From positions 2,232,001 through 2,296,000 of the forward strand of contig CBDDAA010000004.1 in assembly GCA_965224675.1 (NCBI GenBank): a stretch of 64,000 nucleotides of DNA, written 5' to 3'. The translations under genes and the position numbers were made by a program. Numbering within the stretch: position 1 is the first letter of the stretch; the number at the start of each line of letters is the position of its first letter. The notes below the pieces were generated by a model. The model saw only the letters and a program-made list of their open reading frames with translations, searched no databases and was not told the DNA's origin. The DNA is from UBA7957 sp965224675. GTDB lineage: Bacteria > Pseudomonadota > Gammaproteobacteria > Granulosicoccales > Granulosicoccaceae. Below, one piece after another: positions 27,020-35,162 of this stretch.

Positions 27020-28234
27020 TTAGCTCAGCATAGCTGGCTTGACTATTTTTATAGTATCTTTCCTACTTGCCATTTTGGCAACCTTGCGAATTACGTCACA
27101 GGTTTTTTGCAGTTCCTGCCCGGTTAAAGTCGGGTGTATCAAAAACATCATGCTGGTTTCACCTAACTCCTTCGCTGTTGTTAGACGGGTTTTAGGTTGA
27201 TTGGAGCAATTCTCAAAGGCTTTTTCTAAATATATCTCCGGACAAATACCATGATAGCAAGGTACACCGAGTTCGATTATTTTTGCAATCAACCGTTTGC
27301 GATCCCAACTCCTGGCCAAAAACTGTGGTTGTAAAAAAACATAACATTTATAAAATGCGTGGTTTATGTAACTGGGAATTTCGGGAACACGATATAAATC
27401 AATTTCAGAGGCTGTTTTCCATATTTGCCGGGCGTTCTGTAATCGTTGAGATTCCCACTCAGGCATTTTTTTTAATTGTAGACGGCCAATCGCTGATTGT
27501 ATTTCTGTCATTCGAAAATTGTTACCAATGCTATCATGCACCCACTTATATCCTGAATCTTGCGAGGACTGCTTTAGTTTATCAATGTTCTTTCCATGAT
27601 CCTTATAAGACCAAACCCGCTTAAATAAATCTTCATTGTTCGTGGTTACCATACCACCCTCACCGGCGGTACTTATGATTTTGTCCTGGCAGAAAGACCA
27701 AGCGGCAATATCACCGATAGATCCGACCCGCCGCCCTTTGTAGCTTGCTCCATGCGCCTGCGCACAATCCTCTATAACAGGGATTTTGTACCGCTTGGCC
27801 AATGCCATAATGTCATCCATCTCACATGGCCAACCCGCCAGGTGGACGCACATAATTGCCCGGGTACGTGGGGTAATCACTTCTTTTATTGATTCTGCAG
27901 TGATGTTTTGACTGTCACGATCAACATCTGCAAATACCGGCCGTGCACCACAGATCACAACACTGGATGCAGATGCGATAAAAGTTCTGGCGGTAACAAC
28001 CACATCGTCACCTGGGCCGATTTTTAGCGCTTGTAAAGCAAGTTGCAGAGCGACAGAACCATTTGCAAGTGCAATGGAAAATTTGCTTCCTATCCATTCA
28101 GCAAACTCTTTCTCGAAAGCTTTACCTTCTGAACCTGTCCAATAGTTTACACGTGAAGATTGTAAGACTTTGAACGATGCCGCAATTTCATCTTCTGAAA
28201 AATACGGCCATGCTGAAAAAATTTCATCGGCCAC
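27020..28234 (-). CDS. DegT/DnrJ/EryC1 sugar aminotransferase, PglE-like
   Basis: A PLP-dependent aminotransferase of 404 residues that would add an amino group to a 4-keto nucleotide sugar. The Schiff-base lysine is Lys185 in 'AAWSFCQDKIISTAGEGGMV'; the PLP-ring aspartate is Asp156 in 'VIEDCAQAHGA'; 'FIASASS' and 'NFRMTEIQSAIGRLQ' are also family motifs. The start is a GTG sharing one base with the stop of the acetyltransferase gene (TAGTG), so translation is coupled. With the acetyltransferase and PglC-like transferase upstream and a PglF-like dehydratase at 43-45 kb, it fits UDP-bacillosamine (diNAcBac-type) synthesis. Confidence 0.92.
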   Translation of the reverse strand: MADEIFSAWPYFSEDEIAASFKVLQSSRVNYWTGSEGKAFEKEFAEWIGSKFSIALANGSVALQLALQALKIGPGDDVVVTARTFIASASSVVICGARPVFADVDRDSQNITAESIKEVITPRTRAIMCVHLAGWPCEMDDIMALAKRYKIPVIEDCAQAHGASYKGRRVGSIGDIAAWSFCQDKIISTAGEGGMVTTNNEDLFKRVWSYKDHGKNIDKLKQSSQDSGYKWVHDSIGNNFRMTEIQSAIGRLQLKKMPEWESQRLQNARQIWKTASEIDLYRVPEIPSYINHAFYKCYVFLQPQFLARSWDRKRLIAKIIELGVPCYHGICPEIYLEKAFENCSNQPKTRLTTAKELGETSMMFLIHPTLTGQELQKTCDVIRKVAKMASRKDTIKIVKPAMLS

Positions 28235-28875
28235 TAGGAATTGTTGTCCTTTGGTTTATTTTGTCGGGCAGGATTACCCACAACCTGTGTGCTGTTGGGT
28301 ATATCTGAAATCACTGTTGACCCCGCACCTACAACAACTTTGGAGCCAATGTTAACGCTGTGTTTAATGGAGGCGCCTATGCCGAGCCAGCTTGCTTCAC
28401 CCACGCTTACATTGCCGCCAAGCCGCGTACCTGGGCAAACGTGAACAGCGCAGGCCAATATACTGTCATGATCCACGCTGCTGCAAGTATTTATTATGCA
28501 GTATTTTCCAACAGTTGCACCTGGATTAATCACAGCGCCAGCAAGTACAACTGTTCCCGAGCCAAGCTGAGCAAATTTACTCACACAGGCATGCGGGTGA
28601 ACGATTGTTACCGGAGCGCCAAAGTTTTGCATAATTTTTTCAGAAATGGATTGCCGTGTTTTGGCATGCCCGACTGCAACAATCCAATCAGTATTAGCGT
28701 CCAATACTGATGAATAGTTTTCGATATTGGCCACAACCCTTACTCCCAGGGTGGATGTAAGTTGTGGGTATCGCTCATCAAGAAATATATATTCATACCA
28801 ACACTGCATTTGCATCGCGGCATCCAGAACAACTTTACCATGACCACCGGCGCCCAGAATGCAGAGGCGTCTCAC
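28234..28875 (-). CDS. PglD/NeuD-like sugar N-acetyltransferase
   Basis: A 213-residue acetyltransferase. The N-terminal Rossmann-like part starts 'LCILGAGGHGKVVLDAA'. It is followed by a left-handed beta-helix of hexapeptide repeats (~residues 95-200: 'GTVVLAGAVINPGATVGKYCIINT', 'VCPGTRLGGNVSVGEASWLGIGASI'). The catalytic-type histidine is His136 in 'SSVDHDSIL'. PglD acetylates the 4-amino group of the UDP-4-amino sugar made by PglE. It sits between the PglC-like transferase (4-base overlap) and the PglE-like aminotransferase (1-base overlap), the usual pglC-D-E order. Together these support a diacetamido sugar at the reducing end. Confidence 0.92.
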   Translation of the reverse strand: MRRLCILGAGGHGKVVLDAAMQMQCWYEYIFLDERYPQLTSTLGVRVVANIENYSSVLDANTDWIVAVGHAKTRQSISEKIMQNFGAPVTIVHPHACVSKFAQLGSGTVVLAGAVINPGATVGKYCIINTCSSVDHDSILACAVHVCPGTRLGGNVSVGEASWLGIGASIKHSVNIGSKVVVGAGSTVISDIPNSTQVVGNPARQNKPKDNNS

Positions 28876-29468
28876 GATATCGAACCTGTAAATTTGCTGG
28901 TGGTGGCTTCACCGGATCTTGAAATATCAGCGCGTTTTAGTACCTTATAAACTGTTATCAGTAAAATTTTAAAATCTATCCAGATATTGTGATTGTCAAC
29001 GTACCACACATCAAGTTTAAATTTTTCTTCCCATCCGAGATCATTGCGCCCGTTAATTTGCGCCCAACCCGTAATGCCTGGGCGAACCTCATGCCGACGG
29101 CGTTGCTCAGCAGAATATAATGGTAGATATTCAATCAATAGCGGTCGTGGTCCAACCAGACTCATCTCCCCCTTCAACACGTTCCAGAACTCGGGTATCT
29201 CATCCAAACTGCTGGCGCGGAGAATTTTACCAAAAACGGTTAATCGCAACGCATCACGCCGCGAGTATTCATCAACGTTGCACGAAAGGCGCATTGTTCT
29301 AAGTTTAATCAATTTAAATGGTTTTGCATTCAACCCGGGTCTGGATTGAATAAAAAATACAGGGGGGCCGAGGGTAAAAAGTCCAGCCACATAGAGTAAT
29401 AATAATATTGGAGACAATATTATTAATGCGCTGAGAGATATTCCAACATCGAACAGACGCTTGATCAT
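28872..29468 (-). CDS. PglC-like initiating sugar-phosphate transferase (cassette A)
   Basis: A monotopic phosphoglycosyltransferase of 198 residues that moves a sugar phosphate from UDP to undecaprenyl phosphate, starting the repeat unit. The single re-entrant hydrophobic helix is at the N-terminus ('DVGISLSALIILSPILLLLY'). The catalytic Asp-Glu pair is Asp89-Glu90 in 'ASSLDEIPEFWNVLKGEMSLVGPRP', and 'RPGITGWAQINGRN' is the family signature. The short length (no extra membrane domain) matches PglC. It overlaps both neighbours by four bases. It is one of two such enzymes in the window, the other at 32130-32690. Confidence 0.94.
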   Translation of the reverse strand: MIKRLFDVGISLSALIILSPILLLLYVAGLFTLGPPVFFIQSRPGLNAKPFKLIKLRTMRLSCNVDEYSRRDALRLTVFGKILRASSLDEIPEFWNVLKGEMSLVGPRPLLIEYLPLYSAEQRRRHEVRPGITGWAQINGRNDLGWEEKFKLDVWYVDNHNIWIDFKILLITVYKVLKRADISRSGEATTSKFTGSIS

Positions 29469-30589
29469 AAAATTCCCATATGCCGCAACAGGGTTTTGTT
29501 AACTTTATCTACATCGAATTTATCTTCCGCTATCCTCCTTGATTGCATGCCCATTGTAACAGCTTGTCCAGGATTTTTGCTAAACAAGTTCATTTTTTCT
29601 ACCAACCCAACGACATTTCTGATTGGCACAAGATAACCGTTTATACCCTCTTCCACTGTTTCTCTGCAACCTGGTGCATCGCTTGTAATGATTGGCCGGC
29701 CCATTGCCATGGCTTCGAGAACTGTTCTCGGCGTACCTTCACGATAAGAAGGCAGAACATAGACTGTAGCTCGCAGAATTGAGGGTCTGACATCACCCAG
29801 TTTGCCCAAAAACTCTATGACACCTTCTTCTATCCATACCTCCAACTCTGATTTAGAGATTGAGCCTGGATTACTATCCAACCAGCCCGCCAGTAAAAAT
29901 TGTGACTGTGGGTTTGACTCGCGTACCATCCGGGCAGCTTTTACATATTCTCGAATTCCCTTCTCGTCCAAAAGTCGGGCAATAAGCAAAAAGCAACTCT
30001 CATTCTCTGGTAACTTTTTGAAGGTGAAATAATTCAGATCAACTCCCGAACCATTAACCAGCCCTGATTGCTTAATGCTTCGAAGAATCCCATATTTCAA
30101 AAATAGTTGTTGATCATCCGGGTTCTGGAATATTATTTTTTCTGCATTACTTAACGCAATACGATAAAGAGCACGTGCCAAAACAGCGATAATTTTATTT
30201 TTCCAACGTTTATGCTGCGAAAAAATAAAACCCAGGCCGGTAATGAGTGGGAAAAATTTAATGTTATTGTGTAGCTTGCATAGCAATCCTGTATAGATAA
30301 CGGGCTTGACCGTATAGCACAATATTCGTGATGGATTTATTTGCCTAATCAGCTTGTTAAGAGAAAAAAATGTTGCAATGTCAGTGAGTGGATTCAGTCC
30401 ATTGCGTTCAAGTGCTATAGTATGTGTGATAGCACCCATGTTTGTTAAGCGGGTTCGAATATCATCATCGAAATCAGGTGCGGCAACCTCAACCTTATAA
30501 CCCAAAATAAGCAATTGCTTGATCAATGCGCCTCTAAAATTAATCAAAGACTCAGCAAAGCTGGCAATAATAAGGATATTTTCGCGCAC
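29465..30589 (-). CDS. PglA-like GT4 glycosyltransferase
   Basis: A 374-residue GT-B enzyme. The N-terminal 'ASFAESLINFRGALIKQLL' is the PglA-like acceptor motif with the basic FRG. The donor motif is 'SYREGTPRTVLEAMAMGRPIITSDAPGCRETV', with the E-x7-E glutamates. In the Pgl pathway PglA adds the second sugar to undecaprenyl-PP-bacillosamine. Lying just before the PglC-like gene (ATGA overlap), it is a natural candidate for the second sugar here. The start is a GTG with AAGAG upstream. A paralogue of similar type lies at 35163-36314. Confidence 0.9.
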   Translation of the reverse strand: MRENILIIASFAESLINFRGALIKQLLILGYKVEVAAPDFDDDIRTRLTNMGAITHTIALERNGLNPLTDIATFFSLNKLIRQINPSRILCYTVKPVIYTGLLCKLHNNIKFFPLITGLGFIFSQHKRWKNKIIAVLARALYRIALSNAEKIIFQNPDDQQLFLKYGILRSIKQSGLVNGSGVDLNYFTFKKLPENESCFLLIARLLDEKGIREYVKAARMVRESNPQSQFLLAGWLDSNPGSISKSELEVWIEEGVIEFLGKLGDVRPSILRATVYVLPSYREGTPRTVLEAMAMGRPIITSDAPGCRETVEEGINGYLVPIRNVVGLVEKMNLFSKNPGQAVTMGMQSRRIAEDKFDVDKVNKTLLRHMGIL

Positions 30590-30640
30590 TAAATACTCTT
30601 AACTGCAATTTTTTGCGTTCAGCCCGCATGTATGAAAATA

Positions 30641-31831
30641 TCATAAAGTGGCATCGATACTTACCCCCAGCCACTGCCGTTCATATTCAGCATCCTGATC
30701 TGGCGAAGTTGTATCTGTATTGAGTATTTCGAGCCCTAAATCCAGCCACCGATATAGACTGTAACCCAGCTTTAAACCCAATGTCTTTGTATTTCGATTG
30801 CTGTTTTCGTCATCAGAGTCATAATCCAGCCAAGTGGACGAAAGCAGGGTATGAATACGGGCAGACCAGTTGTGTTTCCATTTTGCACCTACCGTTGTCC
30901 GGACACTTGTACTGTCTGTGTCTAAAGCAAAACCTCTCCTGATATTAATATCCACTCTGGAAAAATTCGAGGGCTTCCAGTATGCGCCTAGTTTCAAAGC
31001 GAGTGAAGTGGCATCATCGCGTTGTTTGACTCTATAGTCTCTGTCACTGAAACCAATACGAAAATCACCCCCTGATTTTCCTGTTATTTCCCATACTGCA
31101 CCGCTAAAAATTTCTATATCCTGACTGTCCAGTTCGATAATACTATCGGATTTTTCATAATTGAAAGCTGATGAAGATATGCCTGCAACAATGCGTGTAT
31201 CGGCAGACACTCCATAAAGAAATGTAACGGTTGGCTTAATCAGGTTGAATCCAAAACCATCGGTAAGAACACCAAGGTTTGTGTAGTCAATCGAGCGTAC
31301 TAAAAATTCAAACTCCAAATTCCCTCTTGCTGTGTCTGCACCATACTTATAGATAGCTCTTAGTTCATTTTGATCTGTCTCTATTGCTTCATCGGTATTT
31401 TCATCGAGTGTGCGTGACAGGTTATCACCAAAACTTATATGCTGTTTTCTTAGCCTTACATCCAATTCCAGTTGTGATCGACGGGAAAACGTTAGATTTG
31501 AATTTATATTCAGAGAATGGTCTGAATAATCTGCATTATCCGTATCAGCAAAGCTCACCAGGTTAGCTTTATAGTTCATTGAAATGTTATTAGACCCAAT
31601 ATCGGCGACCCAGAGTAACTCCGGGACTATTTCAAGGCCCTTTGACTCAACTTCGGATTTACTTGTTGCGAACACATTATCATCGTTAAAATAAATCAGA
31701 CTAATAGCTGGAAAGAGCGATGATTCTCCCAGCTTGATCTCACCGGCAGTTTCATCAATTGAAAAACCTGGCCGAGAATAACCAGCTAACAAAAGTACCA
31801 GTATCGAGAGTGATGCGAATTGAATTGTCAT
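30641..31831 (-). CDS. Outer-membrane beta-barrel protein of polysaccharide loci
   Basis: A 396-residue exported protein. A signal peptide ('LSILVLLLAGYSRPGFS') precedes alternating polar/apolar strands that end in the aromatic-flanked C-terminal strand 'YERQWLGVSIDATL', typical of Bam-assembled barrels. Sequence style (short turns rich in Asp/Ser/Asn, 'NLTFSRRSQLELDVRLRKQ') resembles the BBP2-type barrels often seen with exopolysaccharide genes. It could be the outer-membrane pore or a guide for the polymer, since no Wza-type channel is visible in the window; that is inference. It is the first gene of cassette A, followed after 51 bases by the PglA-like gene. Confidence 0.78.
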   Translation of the reverse strand: MTIQFASLSILVLLLAGYSRPGFSIDETAGEIKLGESSLFPAISLIYFNDDNVFATSKSEVESKGLEIVPELLWVADIGSNNISMNYKANLVSFADTDNADYSDHSLNINSNLTFSRRSQLELDVRLRKQHISFGDNLSRTLDENTDEAIETDQNELRAIYKYGADTARGNLEFEFLVRSIDYTNLGVLTDGFGFNLIKPTVTFLYGVSADTRIVAGISSSAFNYEKSDSIIELDSQDIEIFSGAVWEITGKSGGDFRIGFSDRDYRVKQRDDATSLALKLGAYWKPSNFSRVDINIRRGFALDTDSTSVRTTVGAKWKHNWSARIHTLLSSTWLDYDSDDENSNRNTKTLGLKLGYSLYRWLDLGLEILNTDTTSPDQDAEYERQWLGVSIDATL

Positions 31832-31986
31832 TTTATAGTAGCGTTACCGAAGTCATGGTTAGAGTATCGATTTTATCTTAAGTCGGTGCTTTGTGCCTTT
31901 ATTGTAAGTTGAGGGGTAGGTAAAAGGCCGGGCAGCCCTTGCGAGTGTAGGCAGCGAACGATTCAAGACAACATTACGTAAATGAA

Positions 31987-32133
31987 TTAGCGGCTTGTTG
32001 AAAACCCCTCTGATAGCACCACGAGGCGTTAAAATCAGGCTCAAAATACTCATTTACACTATGTAAACTGCGTTTTTTCATCTGGTTTTGCCTTGCTTGG
32101 CACTCATCCAATATTTTTTTAATAGGCCGCTAG
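31987..32133. repeat. MITE-like inverted-repeat element, family 1, copy 2
   Basis: About 147 bases with imperfect terminal inverted repeats. The left end is TTAGCGGCTTGTTGAAAA; the right end read inverted is CTAGCGGCCTATTAAAAA (14 of 18 match). The interior matches the copy at 4847-4986 nearly base for base over several blocks and has a central dyad TTTACACTATGTAAA. It has no coding capacity. Its right terminus overlaps the stop codon of the sugar transferase gene at 32130-32690, so insertion reached the very end of that gene. It also separates cassette A from cassette B. Confidence 0.85.
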
Positions 32134-32690
32134 TGTGACACGTTTTCATGCTTAATTACTTTGATGAAAGTTAGCCATAAGATCATTAGATCAAAAGAGA
32201 AAGATTGTCGCTTCATATATTCTACATCAAACGAAACCTTTTCTTGTATTCCAATATCATCACGGCCATTTATTTGTGCCCAACCTGTAAGACCTGGAAG
32301 TAATTTGTGTACACAATGCTCGGTTCTCAGGCTGATAAGGTCATGCTGATTATATAATGCGGGACGCGGACCCACAAAGCTCATGTCACCTCTGATAATA
32401 TTCCATATCTGAGGTATTTCATCAAGACTTGTTTTTCTTAATACATCGCCAATTGGGGTCAGCTTATTTTTTGCGTCAACAAGTAGATGTGTCGCAACAA
32501 CAGGCGTATCAATTTTCATACTGCGAAATTTTGGCATCCTAAAGATGTTATTGTTTTGTCCTACACGATTAGACCAATAAAGTACTGGGCCAATAGACGA
32601 AATTTTGACACTAATAGCCACAACTAAAATGGGAATGATCAATAAGGTCAAGGCAATAACCGCTGTCAATAGATCAGCAATTCTTTTCAT
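32130..32690 (-). CDS. Initiating sugar-phosphate transferase, second copy (cassette B, WreU/WbpL-position)
   Basis: A 186-residue monotopic phosphoglycosyltransferase. It has an N-terminal re-entrant helix ('DLLTAVIALTLLIIPILVVAI'), the catalytic pair in 'KTSLDEIPQIWNIIRGDMSFVGPRP' and the signature 'LPGLTGWAQINGRDD'. The gene overlaps the preceding reductase/epimerase gene by 17 bases, an arrangement seen for WreQ-WreU-like pairs that start chains with QuiNAc or FucNAc. The stop codon TAG (32130-32132) lies within the terminal repeat of the neighbouring MITE, so the original C-terminus may have been altered by a few residues. The catalytic domain is complete. Confidence 0.92.
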   Translation of the reverse strand: MKRIADLLTAVIALTLLIIPILVVAISVKISSIGPVLYWSNRVGQNNNIFRMPKFRSMKIDTPVVATHLLVDAKNKLTPIGDVLRKTSLDEIPQIWNIIRGDMSFVGPRPALYNQHDLISLRTEHCVHKLLPGLTGWAQINGRDDIGIQEKVSFDVEYMKRQSFSFDLMILWLTFIKVIKHENVSH

Positions 32691-33633
32691 TCAAATAAGC
32701 CTGTGCAGTTTTTTGGAGTGTATCATCTACACAAACCAAAGGTACCCAATTGAGTAATTCTTTAGTTTTTGAAATATCTACCTGTAGTGAATTACACAAC
32801 CGTTGAGCAATATCATTTCTTCCCAGAATAAAAGCACTCGCTATTATTACGGGTGTTGGAATAGGTATTAAGCGAGGTTTTCTTCCCAACGCTTTAGCCA
32901 TCCGGTAAAAGAGATCACTCGTAGACAGGTCGTCATCATCGCTAACCAGAAAGGTTTCATTAGCAGCTGAAGGATGATTGATGCAGGTTGTAAGCAACGA
33001 GACAATGTTGTCGAGAGAAACAAGACTACGTTTATTGTCTATGGCACCAAAAGGTAGCGGGATACCCCGATACAGCCAGTTCATCATCCTTAGGAAATTG
33101 GCTTTAACACCGGGGCCATAGACCAGTGGTGGGCGAATAATGACCACATCCATATCTGTATGGGCTGCTAATTCTCTCAGTCCACCCTCAGCCTCATATT
33201 TTGAAATTCCGTAGGGATCACTAGGTTTTCCGGGATCATTCGCCTTGAAAGGGTTGCCCGGTTTAGTCATTTCACCATTGACTTTAATCGAACTCATGAA
33301 GATAAATCGATCTACACCTGCGGCGGCGGCCTGACGGGCTAAATTAAGTGTGGCATGGGTATTGGTTTCACAGAAAGCAGTTAGTGGATGTGATGATTTG
33401 TCGTCCATCATGTGTACGCGAGCTGCCAAATGAATAACCGTATCAATACCTGACAATTGCCTTTCCCAGTCAGTACTGGGTAATAAATCGCCGATTATTG
33501 CTTGCCTAACCTGAGAAGGTAAGTTGCTATTATATCCTCTAACAGCAGCGACTATATTGAATCCTAGCAATTTCAAATGACGGGTTAATGTTAGTCCTAT
33601 AAATCCAGTAGCGCCTGTGATTAGAATATTCAT
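32674..33633 (-). CDS. NAD-dependent nucleotide-sugar reductase/epimerase (WreQ/WbpK-like)
   Basis: A 319-residue extended SDR. 'ITGATGFIGLTL' gives the G..G..G NAD loop; 'FMSSIKVNG' the Ser strand; 'YGISK' the Tyr-x-x-x-Lys pair; 'RPPLVYGPGVKANFLRMM' a substrate-side motif common in the WbpK/WreQ group. Members coupled to a short initiating transferase reduce UDP-4-keto-6-deoxy-HexNAc to QuiNAc or FucNAc. The tight 17-base overlap with the transferase gene supports that. The 4-keto substrate could be supplied by the PglF-like dehydratase at 43-45 kb. Exact stereochemistry is not predictable here. Confidence 0.85.
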   Translation of the reverse strand: MNILITGATGFIGLTLTRHLKLLGFNIVAAVRGYNSNLPSQVRQAIIGDLLPSTDWERQLSGIDTVIHLAARVHMMDDKSSHPLTAFCETNTHATLNLARQAAAAGVDRFIFMSSIKVNGEMTKPGNPFKANDPGKPSDPYGISKYEAEGGLRELAAHTDMDVVIIRPPLVYGPGVKANFLRMMNWLYRGIPLPFGAIDNKRSLVSLDNIVSLLTTCINHPSAANETFLVSDDDDLSTSDLFYRMAKALGRKPRLIPIPTPVIIASAFILGRNDIAQRLCNSLQVDISKTKELLNWVPLVCVDDTLQKTAQAYLNEKNC

Positions 33634-33647
33634 AGAGTTATACCATA

Positions 33648-33894
33648 ACTAAGGAGAACAGTGATATCCCGACACTCAGCAGCGCTGTGCTTATTCACGC
33701 CCACTGTAGTCATTCTACAGCAAAGAGCGATAACACTGTGTGTTGATAAGCACACGTTGCCCGAAGGGAAAGCGCTAAAAACGGCGTCTCGGTGTTGCCG
33801 CTTTTGCCAATGTAATGACTATTACCTGCAAGCTGCGCTTTGATTCCCGCTTCTAGCGGTTTCTGAATATCGCAATATCACCGTTCTCCTCAGT
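33648..33894. repeat. Palindromic-ended element, family 2 (247 bp)
   Basis: Ends are 20-base inverted repeats: ACTAAGGAGAACAGTGATAT (33648-33667) and the inverse of ACTGAGGAGAACGGTGATAT (33875-33894), two mismatches. The interior is GC-richer than its surroundings and has no coding frame I trust. It contains GCCCGAAGGGAAAGCGCTAAA and CTGCAAGCTGCGCTTTG. A single further copy of the terminal repeat lies at 55979-55998. It looks like a non-autonomous mobile element just upstream of the cassette B epimerase gene, where it may have displaced or supplied its promoter. Confidence 0.8.
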
Positions 33895-34288
33895 ATTTAT
33901 CTCCCACATTAATGCAAGTATCATGTTCGGTAATAAGTCAAGTTGTAGTGTGTTTTAATGGCGCCATCAGATTCTGTAAACTCAAAGCAGTAACTTATGT
34001 TACATATATTATTGTAGTGGCTGGCTTATTCGTCCAAAATTACAGTGAGGTGCCACTGGTTTTATTGAACCAATTCACATTAATGTGAAGCTGACAACAA
34101 TACCATCTACATCAAGAGTGTCTGTGCGCGAAACAGAGGCAAATGTTTACTCGGGTATTGATAGTGCTGATTGACTCTGTGATACGAATCAGGAAGGTTA
34201 ATTAGCCTAACAGGCTGCCAGCAGGCTGTTAGGCTCTAAGGGAGGTTTTAAAATATCAGTACATGATCATGAAATTATTGGAATTTAG
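33895..34288. other. Intergenic stretch upstream of the plus-strand methyltransferase, with a strong hairpin
   Basis: About 390 bases with no coding frame. The notable structure is the hairpin listed separately at 34204-34235. Otherwise it is AT-rich and presumably holds the promoter of the methyltransferase gene. Confidence 0.4.
34204..34235. repeat. Near-perfect hairpin built from two abutting family 1 ends
   Basis: AGCCTAACAGGCTGC faces GCAGGCTGTTAGGCT across a two-base centre: 15 paired positions with one mismatch. Both arms match the terminal CAGGCTGTTAG of the family 1 MITE. This could be a footprint left where an element lost its interior, or a transcription terminator or structured leader. 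No T-run follows. Confidence 0.6.
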
Positions 34289-35059
34289 ATGAAACAAATT
34301 TATCAGTACGTAATAAAAAAATGCGCTCAATACCTTCCGGAAAACGAGGGGGCGGTGCTTGATTACGGTTGTGGCCGGGGAGAAATAGTTGAGGCAGGAT
34401 TAAGCCTGGGAATGGAGATATACGGCGTTGAAGAATTTTATGGTGGATCGAATATAAGAGAAACAGTAAAAGGTAAAGGTTTGCTTGGCCATGAAATCAA
34501 AGAACTCGACAAGCGCGGGAAAATTCCATTTCAGGATAATTTCTTTGATTTAGTCGTTTCCAACCAGGTTTTCGAGCATGTTAAAGATCTAGATTTCGTT
34601 ATCAACGAAATTACACGGGTTCTTAAACCAAATGGAAAGCTTCTTTGCCTTTTCCCTTCGAAGGATACCATCAGAGAAGACCATTGTGGAATAGCATTTA
34701 CCCATTGGTTCTCTAAAGAATCAAGCTTAAGATATTACTGGCTTTTGCTCTATAGAAAAATGGGTTGCGGACGGGCCAAAGGTGACAAGTCTCCAGAACA
34801 ATGGTCAAAGGATCTGCAAATCTGGCTCAATAAATACACATACTATAGAAGTATGCGTGAAATCGAGCATATTTTTAAAAGCCGATTTTCTGACTTCAGA
34901 CACATTGAAGACGATTATATATTGTTTAGATTGAAAAAGAAGGGATTGCATTCGCTCTCTTTCCCATTGAAAATTCCACTGGTAAAGTATTTCTCCAGAC
35001 TCTTTTATAGAAAGCTGGGTGGCGTGGTTCTCATCGCGACAAAAGGGCTGGACTTTTAA
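34289..35059 (+). CDS. SAM-dependent methyltransferase (type 11)
   Basis: A 256-residue class I methyltransferase. Motif I is 'VLDYGCGRGEIVEAG' (~residues 22-36). The acidic residue of motif II is in 'IYGVEEFYGG', and the post-I region is 'FFDLVVSNQVFEHVKDLDFVINEITRVLKPNGKLLCLFPS'. The C-terminal ~100 residues are basic and probably shape the acceptor site. It is the only plus-strand gene between 18.8 and 45 kb and stands alone, flanked by repeat elements. It may be a later insertion into the locus. The substrate is probably a sugar, but I cannot say which. Confidence 0.85.
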   Translation: MKQIYQYVIKKCAQYLPENEGAVLDYGCGRGEIVEAGLSLGMEIYGVEEFYGGSNIRETVKGKGLLGHEIKELDKRGKIPFQDNFFDLVVSNQVFEHVKDLDFVINEITRVLKPNGKLLCLFPSKDTIREDHCGIAFTHWFSKESSLRYYWLLLYRKMGCGRAKGDKSPEQWSKDLQIWLNKYTYYRSMREIEHIFKSRFSDFRHIEDDYILFRLKKKGLHSLSFPLKIPLVKYFSRLFYRKLGGVVLIATKGLDF

Positions 35060-35162
35060 GCTGATGTGTTTTAGATGCAATCTAAATCAATTGAACCTTC
35101 GTTAATGAAAACAAAGTGTTTCATGGTGTAAGGGCACTATCCTGGATAGCAGACCACATCTA

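Noticed and set aside
31859..32053. 64-codon minus-strand frame beside cassette A
   Set aside because: It runs through the family 1 MITE and has no protein-like features.
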